The notes: generated by a model not told the origin, from the letters alone. A stretch of 64,000 nucleotides of DNA from CBDCUF01 sp965222525 (GCA_965222525.1 OZ244955.1:1984001-2048000); one strand, 5' to 3'; counted from the stretch's first letter, positions 40,816-50,034 are shown. Made by a program: numbers and translations.

Positions 40816-41553
40816 ATGAAACATCTCCCTCTCCTCATATTTCTACTTCTCCCCGCCGATGCTGCTGCACAGAATATCAGCATAAATCTGGGTGAGGAGG
40901 GAGGCAGTACGGCCGGCCAGATAATCCGGCTGGTAGCGCTGATTACCATATTAAGCCTGGCACCGTCGATATTGATGATGGTGACTTCCTTTACCCGCAT
41001 TATCGTGGTGCTGTCGCTGCTGCGTAGTGCTATCGGAATCCAGCAGACCCCGCCGAACCCCGTCCTGATAAGCCTGGCGCTGTTCCTGACCGCATTCATT
41101 ATGGCTCCCACTTTCGAGAAAGCCTATAATGAAGGCATAGAGCCTCTAATCGAGGAGGAAATTGAGGAAAGGGAGGCCTTTGAAAAAACCGCAGCACCGT
41201 TTCATGAATTTATGATGTCCCATGTGCGGGACAAGGATCTGGCTTTGTTTATGGATATGGCGGAGGATTCCGGCAATCCGGTCAAAGTTGAAAAACCGGA
41301 GGATACGCCTTTCAGGGTACTGGTACCGGCTTTTATGATAAGCGAACTGAAACGTGCATTTGAAATCGGCTTCCTGATATTCATCCCGTTCCTGATTATA
41401 GATATGGTGGTGGCTTCCACCCTGATGTCGATGGGTATGATGATGCTACCGCCGGTGCTTATTTCCCTTCCCTTCAAGCTGATATTCTTCGTTGTAATCG
41501 ATGGCTGGGCAATGCTCAGCGAAAGCCTGGTAAAAAGCTTCGGAGTTGGATAG
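40816..41553 (+). CDS. fliP: Flagellar export gate protein FliP
   Basis: 245 residues, standard size. A cleavable signal (HLPLLIFLLLPADAAAQ) is followed by the four-helix FliP body: LAPSILMMVTSFTRIIVVLS, LRSAIGIQQTPPNPVLISLA, a periplasmic helical insert, then ISELKRAFEIGFLIFIPFLI and SMGMMMLPPVLISLPFKLIF. FliP forms the pore of the flagellar type III export gate with FliQ and FliR. The next genes are not flagellar, so fliQ/fliR are elsewhere. Confidence 0.96.
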   Translation: MKHLPLLIFLLLPADAAAQNISINLGEEGGSTAGQIIRLVALITILSLAPSILMMVTSFTRIIVVLSLLRSAIGIQQTPPNPVLISLALFLTAFIMAPTFEKAYNEGIEPLIEEEIEEREAFEKTAAPFHEFMMSHVRDKDLALFMDMAEDSGNPVKVEKPEDTPFRVLVPAFMISELKRAFEIGFLIFIPFLIIDMVVASTLMSMGMMMLPPVLISLPFKLIFFVVIDGWAMLSESLVKSFGVG

Positions 41554-41585
41554 ATGTCTATCAGTACTTAGTTACTAGCCTGTAA

Positions 41586-42053
41586 CTATAATTTTGTGGG
41601 ATTGGGGACGTCACCGTAGGTTTCCTTGGGGTCGAAGGTTTTTTCGGACTCTTTGAATTCCAGTATGGGGGAATCGTTGCCGTCGGAGCCAACCGGAACA
41701 GCACGGTAAAAGCATGAGCGGTAGCCGACATGGCAGCTAGCCTCCTTGCCCTCCATATCAACCTTGAGCCAGACCGCATCCTGGTCGTCATCAATACGCA
41801 TCTCGACGATTTTCTGTATCAACCCGCTGGTAGCCCCCTTATGCCACAGACATTCACGGCTACGGCTCCAGTACCAGGCCTCCCCGGTGCGGATAGTGTT
41901 TTCCAGCGCTTCACGATTCATCACCCCGACCATCAGCACATCACCATTGTGGGCACTGGTCGTCACCACCGGAATTAACCCGTCCTCATCAAATTTCGGA
42001 GCAAATTCACTACTCTCCTCAACCTGTTCTATCGATATTCGTTTTTTAAACAT
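41586..42053 (-). CDS. hisI: Phosphoribosyl-AMP cyclohydrolase HisI
   Basis: 155 residues, monofunctional (no HisE part). It opens the ring of phosphoribosyl-AMP in histidine synthesis. VLMVGVMNREALENTIRTGE, WYWSRSRECLWHKGATSG and the metal site DDDQDAVWLKVDM with SCHVGYRSCFYRAV are all present. The C-terminal extension (DPKETYGDVPNPTKL) is seen in alphaproteobacterial forms. A 7-nt-period array lies between fliP and the hisI end (41558-41592), and another upstream near 42060. Confidence 0.95.
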   Translation of the reverse strand: MFKKRISIEQVEESSEFAPKFDEDGLIPVVTTSAHNGDVLMVGVMNREALENTIRTGEAWYWSRSRECLWHKGATSGLIQKIVEMRIDDDQDAVWLKVDMEGKEASCHVGYRSCFYRAVPVGSDGNDSPILEFKESEKTFDPKETYGDVPNPTKL

Positions 42054-42168
42054 ATTTAGTTAGTGTTATGGCTGTGTGCTGAGTCTCCTGTGGCGAACAC
42101 TTAGCGCAAAATAACAAAGATGAGTTTATTTTTAAAGAAATTTTTAAGGTGCTGGCGTAGATTAGCTA

Positions 42169-42318
42169 TTATGCTAATGTGCGATATGAAGCTATCACGT
42201 TGTAAACTAAGTAAATAGCCGTGCCGCCCTTCAAGGCAAAGCAATGCTCTTCCGCAATGTGCGGCAGGATGCGCACCAGCAGTTGCACTTGTTTAAAATA
42301 GGGGCTGTTTCTATTCAT
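42169..42318 (-). pseudogene. Truncated AbiEii-type toxin gene
   Basis: The ATG at 42318 overlaps the abiEi stop by 8 nt, the normal layout for AbiE pairs. It reads MNRNSPYFKQVQLLVRILPH, IAEEHCFALKGGTAIYLVYN and stops at TAA after 49 residues. KGGTAI is nucleotidyltransferase motif I of AbiEii; everything after it, including the catalytic Asp pair, is gone. Sequence beyond the stop shows no continuation in any frame. The toxin is therefore inactive. Confidence 0.8.
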
Positions 42319-43168
42319 CGCTTACTCTCGGTTGATACATGTCTTTCGGCACGGTGATTAAATATTTAGTGTCGAGCTTTCCGCCGCGCACCAGCATCCG
42401 TTTGCCGGAGCCCAGCGCATCGCTGTCCATCGTATAACGCTCCAAATCCAGATGCTTGTACCATGGGTGGTTATGCCGCTCCGCAAACCACAGAAACAAG
42501 CGGCGGACTTTGATATTGTCGCATATGGTCAGCAGCTTTTGCAGCCTGCGCGGTGATAATGTGGTGAGGCCTTGCATCAGCTGGTCGGCATGCTCGAAAG
42601 AAACATCCTTAGGCACATCCATAAGTATTTCGAAAAACGCCCGTTCCAGCGTTGAGGTGGTCAGTGGATATTCATGCAGCCCCCAGCCTATCTCCGTGAA
42701 CGCGCCATCATGTATGGGATCACGTTTGCTGAGGTGATTTGATTTCATGTCATAGTGATGATTGGCCAGCATGCGCCCGCCAAACAGCAAATCAGAATTA
42801 TGGGCTTTGAAGTATGTGTCTGGCAGCGCCTTGTTGAGCCAGGTGGGCAAGGCACCGTTGCCGTAGAGGTGGATGGTGCGCTGCTCACCAAGATTCAGAT
42901 AATGCGCCATGCCTTGCAAATCAAAAGCGGTCAGGCCGCCCACCGAAAAGCCCATCTGCATATGCTGTAAGGAACAGACCAGCCCCTGCCATGTCAGTTT
43001 GCTGTCTGGGCGATAATACACCCCACCTGTGAGCGCGGTCAGCTTCTCGCTCTTCAGCCAATTATCCAGCGTATGCCGCTCAAGGCCTTCATGTTCCATC
43101 AGCCAACTGCGGGTGACAATCAGGCCATGCGGCACCAAATCTGCTATATCTTTGTCTGTATATGCCAT
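42311..43168 (-). CDS. AbiEi-type antitoxin (type IV toxin-antitoxin)
   Basis: 285 residues. The N-terminal winged-helix is VTRSWLMEHEGLERHTLDNW and LTALTGGVYYRPDSKLTWQG; VCSLQHMQMGFSVGGLTAFD, HLYGNGALPTWLNKAL, and the C-terminal antitoxin domain TTSTLERAFFEILMDVPKDV, TTLSPRRLQKLLTICDNIKV follow family patterns. AbiEi proteins counteract the AbiEii nucleotidyltransferase and repress their own promoter by binding paired inverted repeats. Here the toxin partner is truncated, leaving an orphan antitoxin/regulator. Confidence 0.88.
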   Translation of the reverse strand: MAYTDKDIADLVPHGLIVTRSWLMEHEGLERHTLDNWLKSEKLTALTGGVYYRPDSKLTWQGLVCSLQHMQMGFSVGGLTAFDLQGMAHYLNLGEQRTIHLYGNGALPTWLNKALPDTYFKAHNSDLLFGGRMLANHHYDMKSNHLSKRDPIHDGAFTEIGWGLHEYPLTTSTLERAFFEILMDVPKDVSFEHADQLMQGLTTLSPRRLQKLLTICDNIKVRRLFLWFAERHNHPWYKHLDLERYTMDSDALGSGKRMLVRGGKLDTKYLITVPKDMYQPRVSDE

Positions 43169-43189
43169 ATTGGTTTACTCTTTGTCTGA

Positions 43190-43289
43190 TTTGCGGCGAT
43201 ATTCGCCGCAAATTCTCTTATCTGTAAACTATAGCATATCATTCTGGTTTATGAAAGCTCTATTTTGCGGCGAATATCGCCGCAAAATA
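43190..43289 (-). promoter_or_regulatory. abiEi promoter flanked by two matching palindromic operators
   Basis: Operator 1: TTTGCGGCGA-tat-TCGCCGCAAA (43190-43212). Operator 2: TATTTTGCGGCGA-ata-TCGCCGCAAAATA (43261-43289). Between them on the minus strand lie a -35-like TTTCAT (43251-43256), a 17-nt spacer and TATAGT with an extended TG (-10 at 43228-43233). Known AbiEi proteins bind two inverted repeats at their promoter, which matches this layout. Confidence 0.75.
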
Positions 43290-43381
43290 TGGGTTAGGGT
43301 AAACCTCTGGGTTGGTTTTAGCATAGTTATCCACAGTTTTAGCTCTCTCTATTATAATTTTAGTTCTAGTTTTAGCTATAG

Positions 43382-43834
43382 TTATAGCTCTAGTTTTTCC
43401 ATTGAGGCGCTGATGTGTTGGGGCTGGCCGTTGGTGCGTCGCCTTGCTCTACCGCCGCCACCATCTTTCGCTACAGCGTTCGCTTGATTGCTTTTCCAGT
43501 TTTCTGCGGTTTTCTGACCTCCCTTGCGACCATTTTCTGCGTTGGTTTTGCTCTTATTCACTGCGGATTTATAATCACGTTGCAGTCTTTTTTGCGTAAT
43601 ATTACCTTCAGCAATGAGCAGATAACCATCAAGTCTGACTTTAATTTTCTGCCATTTCTTCACCGGAATGCGCAGCAATCGTGCGATCTCTTTATCATTA
43701 TCCGGCAGGTGACCACCTTTTATCCACAGGTGATCCATCAGCAGACGATAGGCTCCTTGTTCCTCCAGCGTCAGTGTGCCCGTGTCGGCAATATGTGCAT
43801 CCGGATACCATTGCTGCATCGGAATTTTACCCAT
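43382..43834 (-). CDS. DUF1376-type phage/island replication-associated protein
   Basis: 150 residues. MGKIPMQQWYPDAHIADTGT, LEEQGAYRLLMDHLWIKGGH, DNDKEIARLLRIPVKKWQKI and QKRLQRDYK are the DUF1376 pattern, often found at the start of phage or island replication proteins. The C-terminal part is short and basic (NAENGRKGGQKTAENWKSN) and lacks a helicase-loader domain. It overlaps the AlpA-like gene by 8 nt. GTG/ATG choice: the ATG at 43834 is supported by the family start. Confidence 0.75.
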   Translation of the reverse strand: MGKIPMQQWYPDAHIADTGTLTLEEQGAYRLLMDHLWIKGGHLPDNDKEIARLLRIPVKKWQKIKVRLDGYLLIAEGNITQKRLQRDYKSAVNKSKTNAENGRKGGQKTAENWKSNQANAVAKDGGGGRARRRTNGQPQHISASMEKLEL

Positions 43835-44024
43835 GGTGATGCTCCTCGATCAGGGCGCGAATATCTTCCACACGCCAGGCGGTGATGCGTGGGCCGAGTT
43901 TGACCGGTTGCGGATAGCGGCCTTCTTTCACGCCAGCCCACCAGGTGGATTTTCCGATAGGAAAAACGCGCAGGATAATAGGCAGGCGGACAAAGCCGGT
44001 TTCGGGTAAGTGTTTATTGTACAT
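43827..44024 (-). CDS. AlpA-family transcription regulator / excisionase-like
   Basis: 65 residues from the ATG at 44024, which has GGAGG 5 nt upstream. FVRLPIILRVFPIGKSTWWA, VKEGRYPQPVKLGPRITAWR and VEDIRALIEEH form the MerR-like winged helix of AlpA proteins. These activate integrase genes or act as excision factors in P4-type islands. It belongs with the downstream DUF1376 gene and with the integrase at 45460-46653. Confidence 0.85.
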   Translation of the reverse strand: MYNKHLPETGFVRLPIILRVFPIGKSTWWAGVKEGRYPQPVKLGPRITAWRVEDIRALIEEHHHG

Positions 44025-44100
44025 GATGACCTCCATTAGGTTTCGTTGGGTTACGAAGCCATCCTGCTAGATGCAGAGGGGTCTGTGTCCGAATTAGCTT

Positions 44101-44874
44101 TTACTTGACCGAATTCGGTTTCGGGGCTTGGAAATCATCAGGTAAAACCTCGATTGCTTCCTGCAAATATTTGCGAATCGTGTCGTCACTGATGCAAATA
44201 CCGAGACGTTCGAAAGCAGATTCCATTTCCTTTGCTGTTGGGCTGCGTTCGGCTTTGTGATCATAACCACACCCATCAACCGCCGCGCAGAAGAAAAGTT
44301 TCAGTAATGTATTGCGCTCGCGCATGAGGGCGGTGTAATTCTTATCCGCAGGTTTTTTGGAAGGCTTGACTGGTGTGTTCTGATTATCGGCTTGTGTGGT
44401 GGCAGGTACTAACTTAGCCAACTCTTCCGGGAAATCTAAGTTCCGCTTTTTTACCCATTTAACATAAACAGCTGGTTGTACAGGGTCGGTTAATGTACCA
44501 GCTTGAACCGCACGCTTAATATGTTCTCTTACATGTCTGTATTGTTCTATATTAGAAGTATGTTCTATCATTCCAAGTCCATCATCAGGCTCTATTAATT
44601 TACTTGGGTCTCTATTTATAGTAAGAGCAGTTGCTTCTGCTAATGTCCAGGTGGCAAGATTTGCCCAGAAATTTATATCTGCTTTTGATGATATGTTACA
44701 AAAATTAGCCTCACCATCCCAATATATAGCTGCCTGTATTCTCTGCAAGCTACTTCCAATAAGAACATTTACTTGCTCTTTTCCATACTCCTTAAGTAGA
44801 TCCATTACATAATCATCATAAGCATGTTGCTTGGCAAAGATTTCTCCAAGTGTTGTTCCTTTCTTAGATTTCAT
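44101..44874 (-). CDS. Hypothetical island protein, 257 aa
   Basis: Not assigned. The protein has a helical N-half (TLGEIFAKQHAYDDYVMDLL, INFWANLATWTLAEATALTI), a Pro/Lys linker (QNTPVKPSKKPADKN), and a C-terminal part YTALMRERNTLLKLFFCAAV and ERLGICISDDTIRKYLQEAI that could be a small DNA-binding helix set. Proteins of this plan occur in P4-type islands near integrases. It is on the same strand as the AlpA and integrase genes. Confidence 0.6.
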   Translation of the reverse strand: MKSKKGTTLGEIFAKQHAYDDYVMDLLKEYGKEQVNVLIGSSLQRIQAAIYWDGEANFCNISSKADINFWANLATWTLAEATALTINRDPSKLIEPDDGLGMIEHTSNIEQYRHVREHIKRAVQAGTLTDPVQPAVYVKWVKKRNLDFPEELAKLVPATTQADNQNTPVKPSKKPADKNYTALMRERNTLLKLFFCAAVDGCGYDHKAERSPTAKEMESAFERLGICISDDTIRKYLQEAIEVLPDDFQAPKPNSVK

Positions 44875-44967
44875 AGGATTATGTTAGACACCGTTGTTTA
44901 ATGTTTCAACAATTTTTGCGTGTAGAGTGCTTTTTTAGAAGTCTACAATCCAATCTTTTTAAGAGAA

Positions 44968-45459
44968 TTATGCCGCAGGGCGTGAACGTATCTTATCTGA
45001 AACAGTTTTTAGTGCTTCTATCAAAGCCAAAACGAAAGAACTGTCATAACGTAAGGCATTTGTTTTTTGTTCGTATGAATAGCGCCATTGTACGAAAGCA
45101 TCACTGATTGCCTTTACTTGATCACAGAACCTCTCATAAGGAGTGTACTCGCTTGAGAAGCTTTTAGGGGAGAAGAGGTCACCACGGATGTGGAAGGGGG
45201 TTTGACTAATAGCTTCATGAGTAAAAATATATTGCCGTACTGACTCTGGTAACCCTTCAAACAGTTTTATAATCTTGTGCCCCTTCGGCGGTTTTTCACC
45301 AAGAGCACAATAAATATCTTTAAGATAAAGTTCTAATGCAAATGACAAATTGACGATAGTTGGCGCAAGAGTAGTTAAACTCACATTTTCGCTATGTTCT
45401 TGTAATACCAGATAAGCATTAAGGAAGTCATCTGCTTGCATTCTTATTTCTGTAGACAT
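44968..45459 (-). CDS. HEPN-like domain protein, 163 aa
   Basis: The middle LSFALELYLKDIYCALGEKP with PPKGHKIIKLFEGLPE matches the pattern of HEPN-type proteins in which a helical pair carries a conserved E-x-x-L-K and a GHxxxxLF turn. No R(x4)H motif typical of active HEPN ribonucleases is clear, so it could be a non-catalytic member. It abuts the integrase (1-nt gap), so it would be cargo of that island. Confidence 0.55.
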   Translation of the reverse strand: MSTEIRMQADDFLNAYLVLQEHSENVSLTTLAPTIVNLSFALELYLKDIYCALGEKPPKGHKIIKLFEGLPESVRQYIFTHEAISQTPFHIRGDLFSPKSFSSEYTPYERFCDQVKAISDAFVQWRYSYEQKTNALRYDSSFVLALIEALKTVSDKIRSRPAA

Positions 45460-46653
45460 TTAAGCGCTCACTTTATCTAAATAATCACCCCACCATTGCA
45501 TCATCACGTGGCGGTCTTGCAGGAAGTCGGCGTGGTTATAGGCGGCGCGAATCTGGTCGCGTTCGCAGTGTGCCAGTTGGCGTTCGATGTGATCAGGTGG
45601 GAAGCTATTTTCATTGAGGATGGTCGATGCGGTAGCGCGGAAGCCATGCGCGGTGGTGATGCCCTTATAGCCCATTTTATCTATAGCTTTGAGGAAGGTG
45701 TTTTCGCTCATCACTTTGCGTAGGCTTTGCTGGCTGGGGAAGAGATGGCCACCATAACTGTTGCCGGTAATATCATGAATCTGTTTAAGTAGGGCGAGGC
45801 TCTGCGTGCAAAGTGGTACGATGTGTGGTGATTTCATCTTCATGCACTCGGCAGGGATGCGCCACTCTTTCTTATCCCAGTTGATCTCGTTCCACAGCGC
45901 ACCACGAATCTCACCGGAGCGGACGAAAGTCAGGATCAGGAGTTTGAAGGCCAGCTTAGTGAGTACATTGCCGTTATAATCCGTATCGTATTTATCTAGC
46001 TCTTTGAGGAATACGGGAAGTTGCTTTTCAGAGAGGTGCGCGAAGTTCTTGCTTTTAACAGGTCGGAGTGCACCTTTCAGATCGGTGGTAATGTCACGCT
46101 CAGCTCTGCCGGTTGCCACCGCATAACGAAATACCTGGCCACAGGTTTGTAGCATGCGATGCGCCATTTCATGCTTACCTTCTTCTTCAATAGGCTTAAT
46201 GGCATGAAGCAGCTCAGGAGGTTTTATGTCAGTAATTGGCTTATTGCCAAGCACAGGAAATATATAAAGAGATAAGCGTCTTAAAATATTATCAGCATGT
46301 TTCGGCTGCCATGTATGAACTTTTTGCGAATGCCATTCGCGAGCTATAGCTTCAAAATTATTTTCATGCCGTAATTCAGAATCCAGCTTTGCCTGTCTGC
46401 GCGCTTCTACAGGATCAATACCTTTTGCTAATAGCTTCTTAGCGTCCAGCCGCATTTCACGAGCTTCCTGCAACGAAATGACAGGGTATTTACCAAATGC
46501 GATCTGCCTGCGCTTATTATTGAAGCGGTAAACCATGCGCCAATATTTGCTGCCATTGGAGCTTATTTCTAGATAAAGACTATCTCCATCAGAAAGACGG
46601 TACATTTTTTCTTTAGATTTAGCGTTTTTGATTTTTATATTGTTCAGTTTCAT
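45460..46653 (-). CDS. P4-type tyrosine integrase (first of two related copies)
   Basis: About 397 residues from the ATG at 46653; an ORF start at 46722 adds residues unlike the family. The N-terminal arm-binding domain is LSDGDSLYLEISSNGSKYWR and RRQIAFGKYPVISLQEAREM. Catalytic residues are seen in TFVRSGEIRGALWNEI (Arg), HGFRATASTILNE (HxxR) and AAYNHADFLQDR (Tyr). It is close in sequence to the integrase at 48614-49825, suggesting two elements of one family inserted in succession. Active site appears complete. Confidence 0.92.
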   Translation of the reverse strand: MKLNNIKIKNAKSKEKMYRLSDGDSLYLEISSNGSKYWRMVYRFNNKRRQIAFGKYPVISLQEAREMRLDAKKLLAKGIDPVEARRQAKLDSELRHENNFEAIAREWHSQKVHTWQPKHADNILRRLSLYIFPVLGNKPITDIKPPELLHAIKPIEEEGKHEMAHRMLQTCGQVFRYAVATGRAERDITTDLKGALRPVKSKNFAHLSEKQLPVFLKELDKYDTDYNGNVLTKLAFKLLILTFVRSGEIRGALWNEINWDKKEWRIPAECMKMKSPHIVPLCTQSLALLKQIHDITGNSYGGHLFPSQQSLRKVMSENTFLKAIDKMGYKGITTAHGFRATASTILNENSFPPDHIERQLAHCERDQIRAAYNHADFLQDRHVMMQWWGDYLDKVSA

Positions 46654-46923
46654 ATCAATTCTCCAAAATGAGGTTAGAAGTACAGAATCATAAGATGAAC
46701 AGGTATGAACAACCGTGAACACCTGCGAACAAAATATCGTGTATTATCAGAAGGTTACACAGTTATTTCTATATTTTTTCAGAGAATGTTACAAGAGTCT
46801 TGTTGCAAATTTTTTAGATAGATCGCAATTGTCCACATTGTCCATCGTCCAAGGATAGAATGATGATTATAACTAATGAAAATGATAAGAATCTATACTG
46901 ATTAAGCCACCTAATGAGGTGAT
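46654..46923. other. Intergenic stretch upstream of the first P4-type integrase
   Basis: About 270 bp without an ORF. It contains a CACCT-aatg-AGGTG hairpin at about 46909-46922, just after the next gene's stop, and A/T-rich sequence that may hold the integrase promoter and its binding sites. I found no tRNA-like repeat here by eye. Confidence 0.4.
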
Positions 46924-47934
46924 CTATTTATTTTTCAACATTATATCTTTGTTTAGACTTAAAATTGTACCACAGTTATCCGTATTACTACGGGACTGTA
47001 AAACATAAGAGGTCTTCGTTTTGTCGTTGCTCATGATTTCAAAATAAATTTCATTGTCCTTCGTATACCCTAAATTAGCAGGCCCATAAATGTAGTTAGG
47101 TTCAGGCAGGTGCACTATTCTTTTAAAGGCCTTATCAACTTCAGCATAAATACCATATCTATCAATAATAAACATCTGTTTTGTGCCAAACTCAGATAAA
47201 ACTTTAAGCCACCCCTTCATATTGGGATCTAAGTCAATTTTGCGAATATCTGAACCATTGTAAACTTCATACAGAAACATCGGCACTCCTTTTAGAGAAT
47301 TTGCAAGCACAAAAGAACGTCCAGTGTTTATGTCGTTTGACACCCTCCAAGGAGGAAGGCTATCTTTACGAGGTGTAGCTTCTGGTATATTGAGTGTTAT
47401 GGACTCATCACCATTGAATAAAATAAATTCTTCTTTTAATCCTCTCAACGCAGCATATCCCAACGCATTTACATCGCCTCGATACTTAGTTGTTTTTTGA
47501 AAATTGGAAGGAAGTTCAATTACGGTATCCCCGTACACAGCATAAGATTTTGGCATTTCAAAACCAAATATATTTTTCTCATTGCCTTGAATAAACGCAA
47601 TGCCAGTTGATCGACTAAAGGTGGAGCCTGCAAAACGGCAATCGCCCCATAAATTTTGCCAATAACTACAAGTTTGATAGTACAGCTCAGGCATAGAGGT
47701 TTTTAATCCTGTAACAGGACTTTGAATAGTATCAAGAGGCCACTTGTCGCCATCCCACTCTGACTTAACCCATGTCCAACCAGCACGATCCGTAGCCTGT
47801 TTAATATTAATGCTGTAATTCTTTTTGACGACTTGGGCTTCGGTATCATTGATGCAAAATTTGCCATCCGAAGCTCCTGCACCGGAAAAAATAATAAGTA
47901 ACGAAAACAAAGTTATAAAAATTCTTGGTACCAT
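46924..47934 (-). CDS. Secreted hypothetical protein, 336 aa
   Basis: Unrecognised. A clear signal peptide, MVPRIFITLFSLLIIFSGAG with cleavage near AGA-S, precedes a beta-rich body with several Trp and Cys (YYQTCSYWQNLWGDCRFAGS), PWRVSNDINTGRSFVLANS and FGTKQMFIIDRYGIYAEVDK, which look like repeated blade-type strands. It would be periplasmic or extracellular. It lies between two integrase genes as apparent island cargo, alone on its strand segment. Low-GC composition differs from the core genes. Confidence 0.65.
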   Translation of the reverse strand: MVPRIFITLFSLLIIFSGAGASDGKFCINDTEAQVVKKNYSINIKQATDRAGWTWVKSEWDGDKWPLDTIQSPVTGLKTSMPELYYQTCSYWQNLWGDCRFAGSTFSRSTGIAFIQGNEKNIFGFEMPKSYAVYGDTVIELPSNFQKTTKYRGDVNALGYAALRGLKEEFILFNGDESITLNIPEATPRKDSLPPWRVSNDINTGRSFVLANSLKGVPMFLYEVYNGSDIRKIDLDPNMKGWLKVLSEFGTKQMFIIDRYGIYAEVDKAFKRIVHLPEPNYIYGPANLGYTKDNEIYFEIMSNDKTKTSYVLQSRSNTDNCGTILSLNKDIMLKNK

Positions 47935-48090
47935 CCTGTATTCTACTATATAGAAATATATGCGTTTTAAAATACTTTTACAGCCCAGACGAAGACTTCT
48001 GGCTTAATTTATATAAATTAACTTTGAAAAAAGTAACGCACGTGACAGCATAAATTGCTGCCGATTTATTTTATGCCGTCATTTATGCTG

Positions 48091-48627
48091 TCAAAGTGAG
48101 TGGTTGTACGTGAATGGACATGAATAATGGTGAAAAAGTGATGTTATTAAGTCGTTGAAAACGAACCCAAAAACGAATAAAAACGAACAAATACAAATGG
48201 TTACCTGGTGACCCTTATGAATCCCGTTCCGTCTTAATGCTCTATGTAAAATACTTTTTGTATTTACGTCAGTTTTTAAAAGAGCTTCGTAAAGATTGGC
48301 TGCCCACAGCTCCATGGAATCATCCTTATTTTTCTTTATAAAATCTAGAAGCCGTCTTGAGCAATTTCTAATTTTCTCAACCCGTGCTTTTCTTTCTGTG
48401 GCCGTGAGAATAGGAGTTTTTTTATGCTGTCCTTTATAAGTGCCAATAGCACATCTTATCCTTGCGCGAATAATTCTGACCATTCTGTGACAATGCTTAC
48501 TATTATGTAGTTTATCCAACTTTTTTGGTTTTATATATTCTTCTAAACTCCTAGCATTAATTCCAGCATGTAATTTACGTGGATGCCAACCAATAGCTCC
48601 GTGTATTGGTGCTTTACCTCTTGGCAT
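48091..48627 (-). CDS. Hypothetical basic island protein
   Basis: 178 codons, not recognised. MPRGKAPIHGAIGWHPRKLH and RARIRCAIGTYKGQHKKTPI are strongly basic, and RRLLDFIKKNKDDSMELWAA is helical, so nucleic-acid binding is possible. The last ~35 residues (from about HQVTICICSF) are hydrophobic and may be read-through into non-coding DNA. The start overlaps the end of the second integrase by 14 nt, so it is translated after it. Confidence 0.45.
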   Translation of the reverse strand: MPRGKAPIHGAIGWHPRKLHAGINARSLEEYIKPKKLDKLHNSKHCHRMVRIIRARIRCAIGTYKGQHKKTPILTATERKARVEKIRNCSRRLLDFIKKNKDDSMELWAANLYEALLKTDVNTKSILHRALRRNGIHKGHQVTICICSFLFVFGFVFNDLITSLFHHYSCPFTYNHSL

Positions 48628-49825
48628 ATAAATTCTCCAAGTAATCAGCCCACCATTGCATCATGTCAGTGCGCTGCTTTATATATTCAGCATGGTTATA
48701 ACTATCACGTACTTGGTCACGTTCAGCGTGAGCGAGCTGACGTTCAATCCAGTCTTTATTAAAGCCATGCTCATTTAGGATGGTTGAAGCAGTGGAACGG
48801 AAGCCATGTCCAACTGTTCTGCCTTTATAACCAAGAATTTCAATGACACGCAGGAAAGTATTTTCACTCATCATTTTGCGTGGTGTTTGCTGGCTGGGAA
48901 AGATAAAGTTTTCACAGTTATCTCCTGTAAGTTCCTTTATTTCTTCAAGTAATGTTATGCTCTGCTCTGCAAGAGGCACTATATGTGGTGATTTCATTTT
49001 CATACGCTCTTGTGGTATACGCCACTGCTTCTTATCCCAGTCTATTTCATCCCATTTTGCTCCACGAATCTCACCAGAGCGTACAAAGGTCAGTATTAAA
49101 AACTTAAATGCCAGCTTTGTTAACAGCCTTCCTCCATATTCCATGTCGTACTTTTCTAATTCCCTTAAAAACTCTGGCAGTTCACCTTCACTCAAATGAG
49201 CCATAGCCTTGCTTTTAGCTGGCTTGAGCGCACCCTTTAAATCGGCTGTTATATCTCTTTCAGCTCTACCTGTAGCAACGGCATATCGGAAGACTTGTGC
49301 GCAGGTTTGCATTATACGGTGTGTAAGGTCGTATGTACCTTTTTCCTCTATTTTACGAAGGGCGGTTAATAATTCAGGGGGTGTAACTGACTTAACGGGT
49401 CTTTTGCCGATGGCTGGAAAGATATTTGACTCTAAACGCTTTAAAATATTTTCAGCATGCTTTGGTTTCCAGGTATGTATCTTTTGTGCGTGCCACTCAC
49501 GAGCAAGATTCTCAAAGCTATTTCCGTACTCATTTTGCTGTTCGAGTTTATCCAGCTTCTTTTTTTCTCCTGGGTCTATTCCACCATCCAGTAATTTCTT
49601 AGCCTCTCGACGCTTTTCCCTTGCGTCCTGTAGTGAAATATCAGGATAGATACCAAAGGAAAGACGCTTTTCTTTACCGTTAAATCGGTATTTCATGCGC
49701 CAATACTTTCCTCCAGAGGGGGTGGCTTCAAAATATAAACCTCCACCATCAAAGTCCTTCTTGGCTTTTTTAGCCTCTTGAACCTCTCGGATTGTTTTTT
49801 CGATACCTTTAATTGTGAGTTTCAT
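48614..49825 (-). CDS. P4-type tyrosine integrase (second copy)
   Basis: 403 residues. The arm-binding domain is FDGGGLYFEATPSGGKYWRM and KRLSFGIYPDISLQDAREKR; the catalytic parts are TFVRSGEIRGAKWDEI, HGFRSTASTILNEHG and DSYNHAEYIKQRTDMMQWW. It is very similar to the integrase at 45460. Its 5' end lies about 210 nt from the tRNA-Glu-derived repeat at 50035, the expected position for an integrase of an element that used that tRNA end. The direct repeats GGGGGCATAA around 49815-49905 may be arm sites. Confidence 0.93.
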   Translation of the reverse strand: MKLTIKGIEKTIREVQEAKKAKKDFDGGGLYFEATPSGGKYWRMKYRFNGKEKRLSFGIYPDISLQDAREKRREAKKLLDGGIDPGEKKKLDKLEQQNEYGNSFENLAREWHAQKIHTWKPKHAENILKRLESNIFPAIGKRPVKSVTPPELLTALRKIEEKGTYDLTHRIMQTCAQVFRYAVATGRAERDITADLKGALKPAKSKAMAHLSEGELPEFLRELEKYDMEYGGRLLTKLAFKFLILTFVRSGEIRGAKWDEIDWDKKQWRIPQERMKMKSPHIVPLAEQSITLLEEIKELTGDNCENFIFPSQQTPRKMMSENTFLRVIEILGYKGRTVGHGFRSTASTILNEHGFNKDWIERQLAHAERDQVRDSYNHAEYIKQRTDMMQWWADYLENLYAKR

Positions 49826-50034
49826 CTGGGGGCATAATCCTTTTTGTTTGTCTCTTGGTTGGGGGCATAATTGCCCTTCTTATTTTTTATGCCCCCACTT
49901 ATGCCCCCAAATTTTCTGGATTTGGTCGGACAAATTTGGAAGCCGCAGAACAACCTATTAGCACAAAAGGGGCTAATTATCAATGGTTTTATGGACTTAC
50001 TTGGATGATTTTGGATTGTGCTGGAAGAGTGTCG

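Noticed and set aside
44094..44279. A 61-codon minus-strand ORF in the 257-aa gene region
   Set aside because: It overlaps the longer ORF in another frame, with no start signal; a shadow frame.
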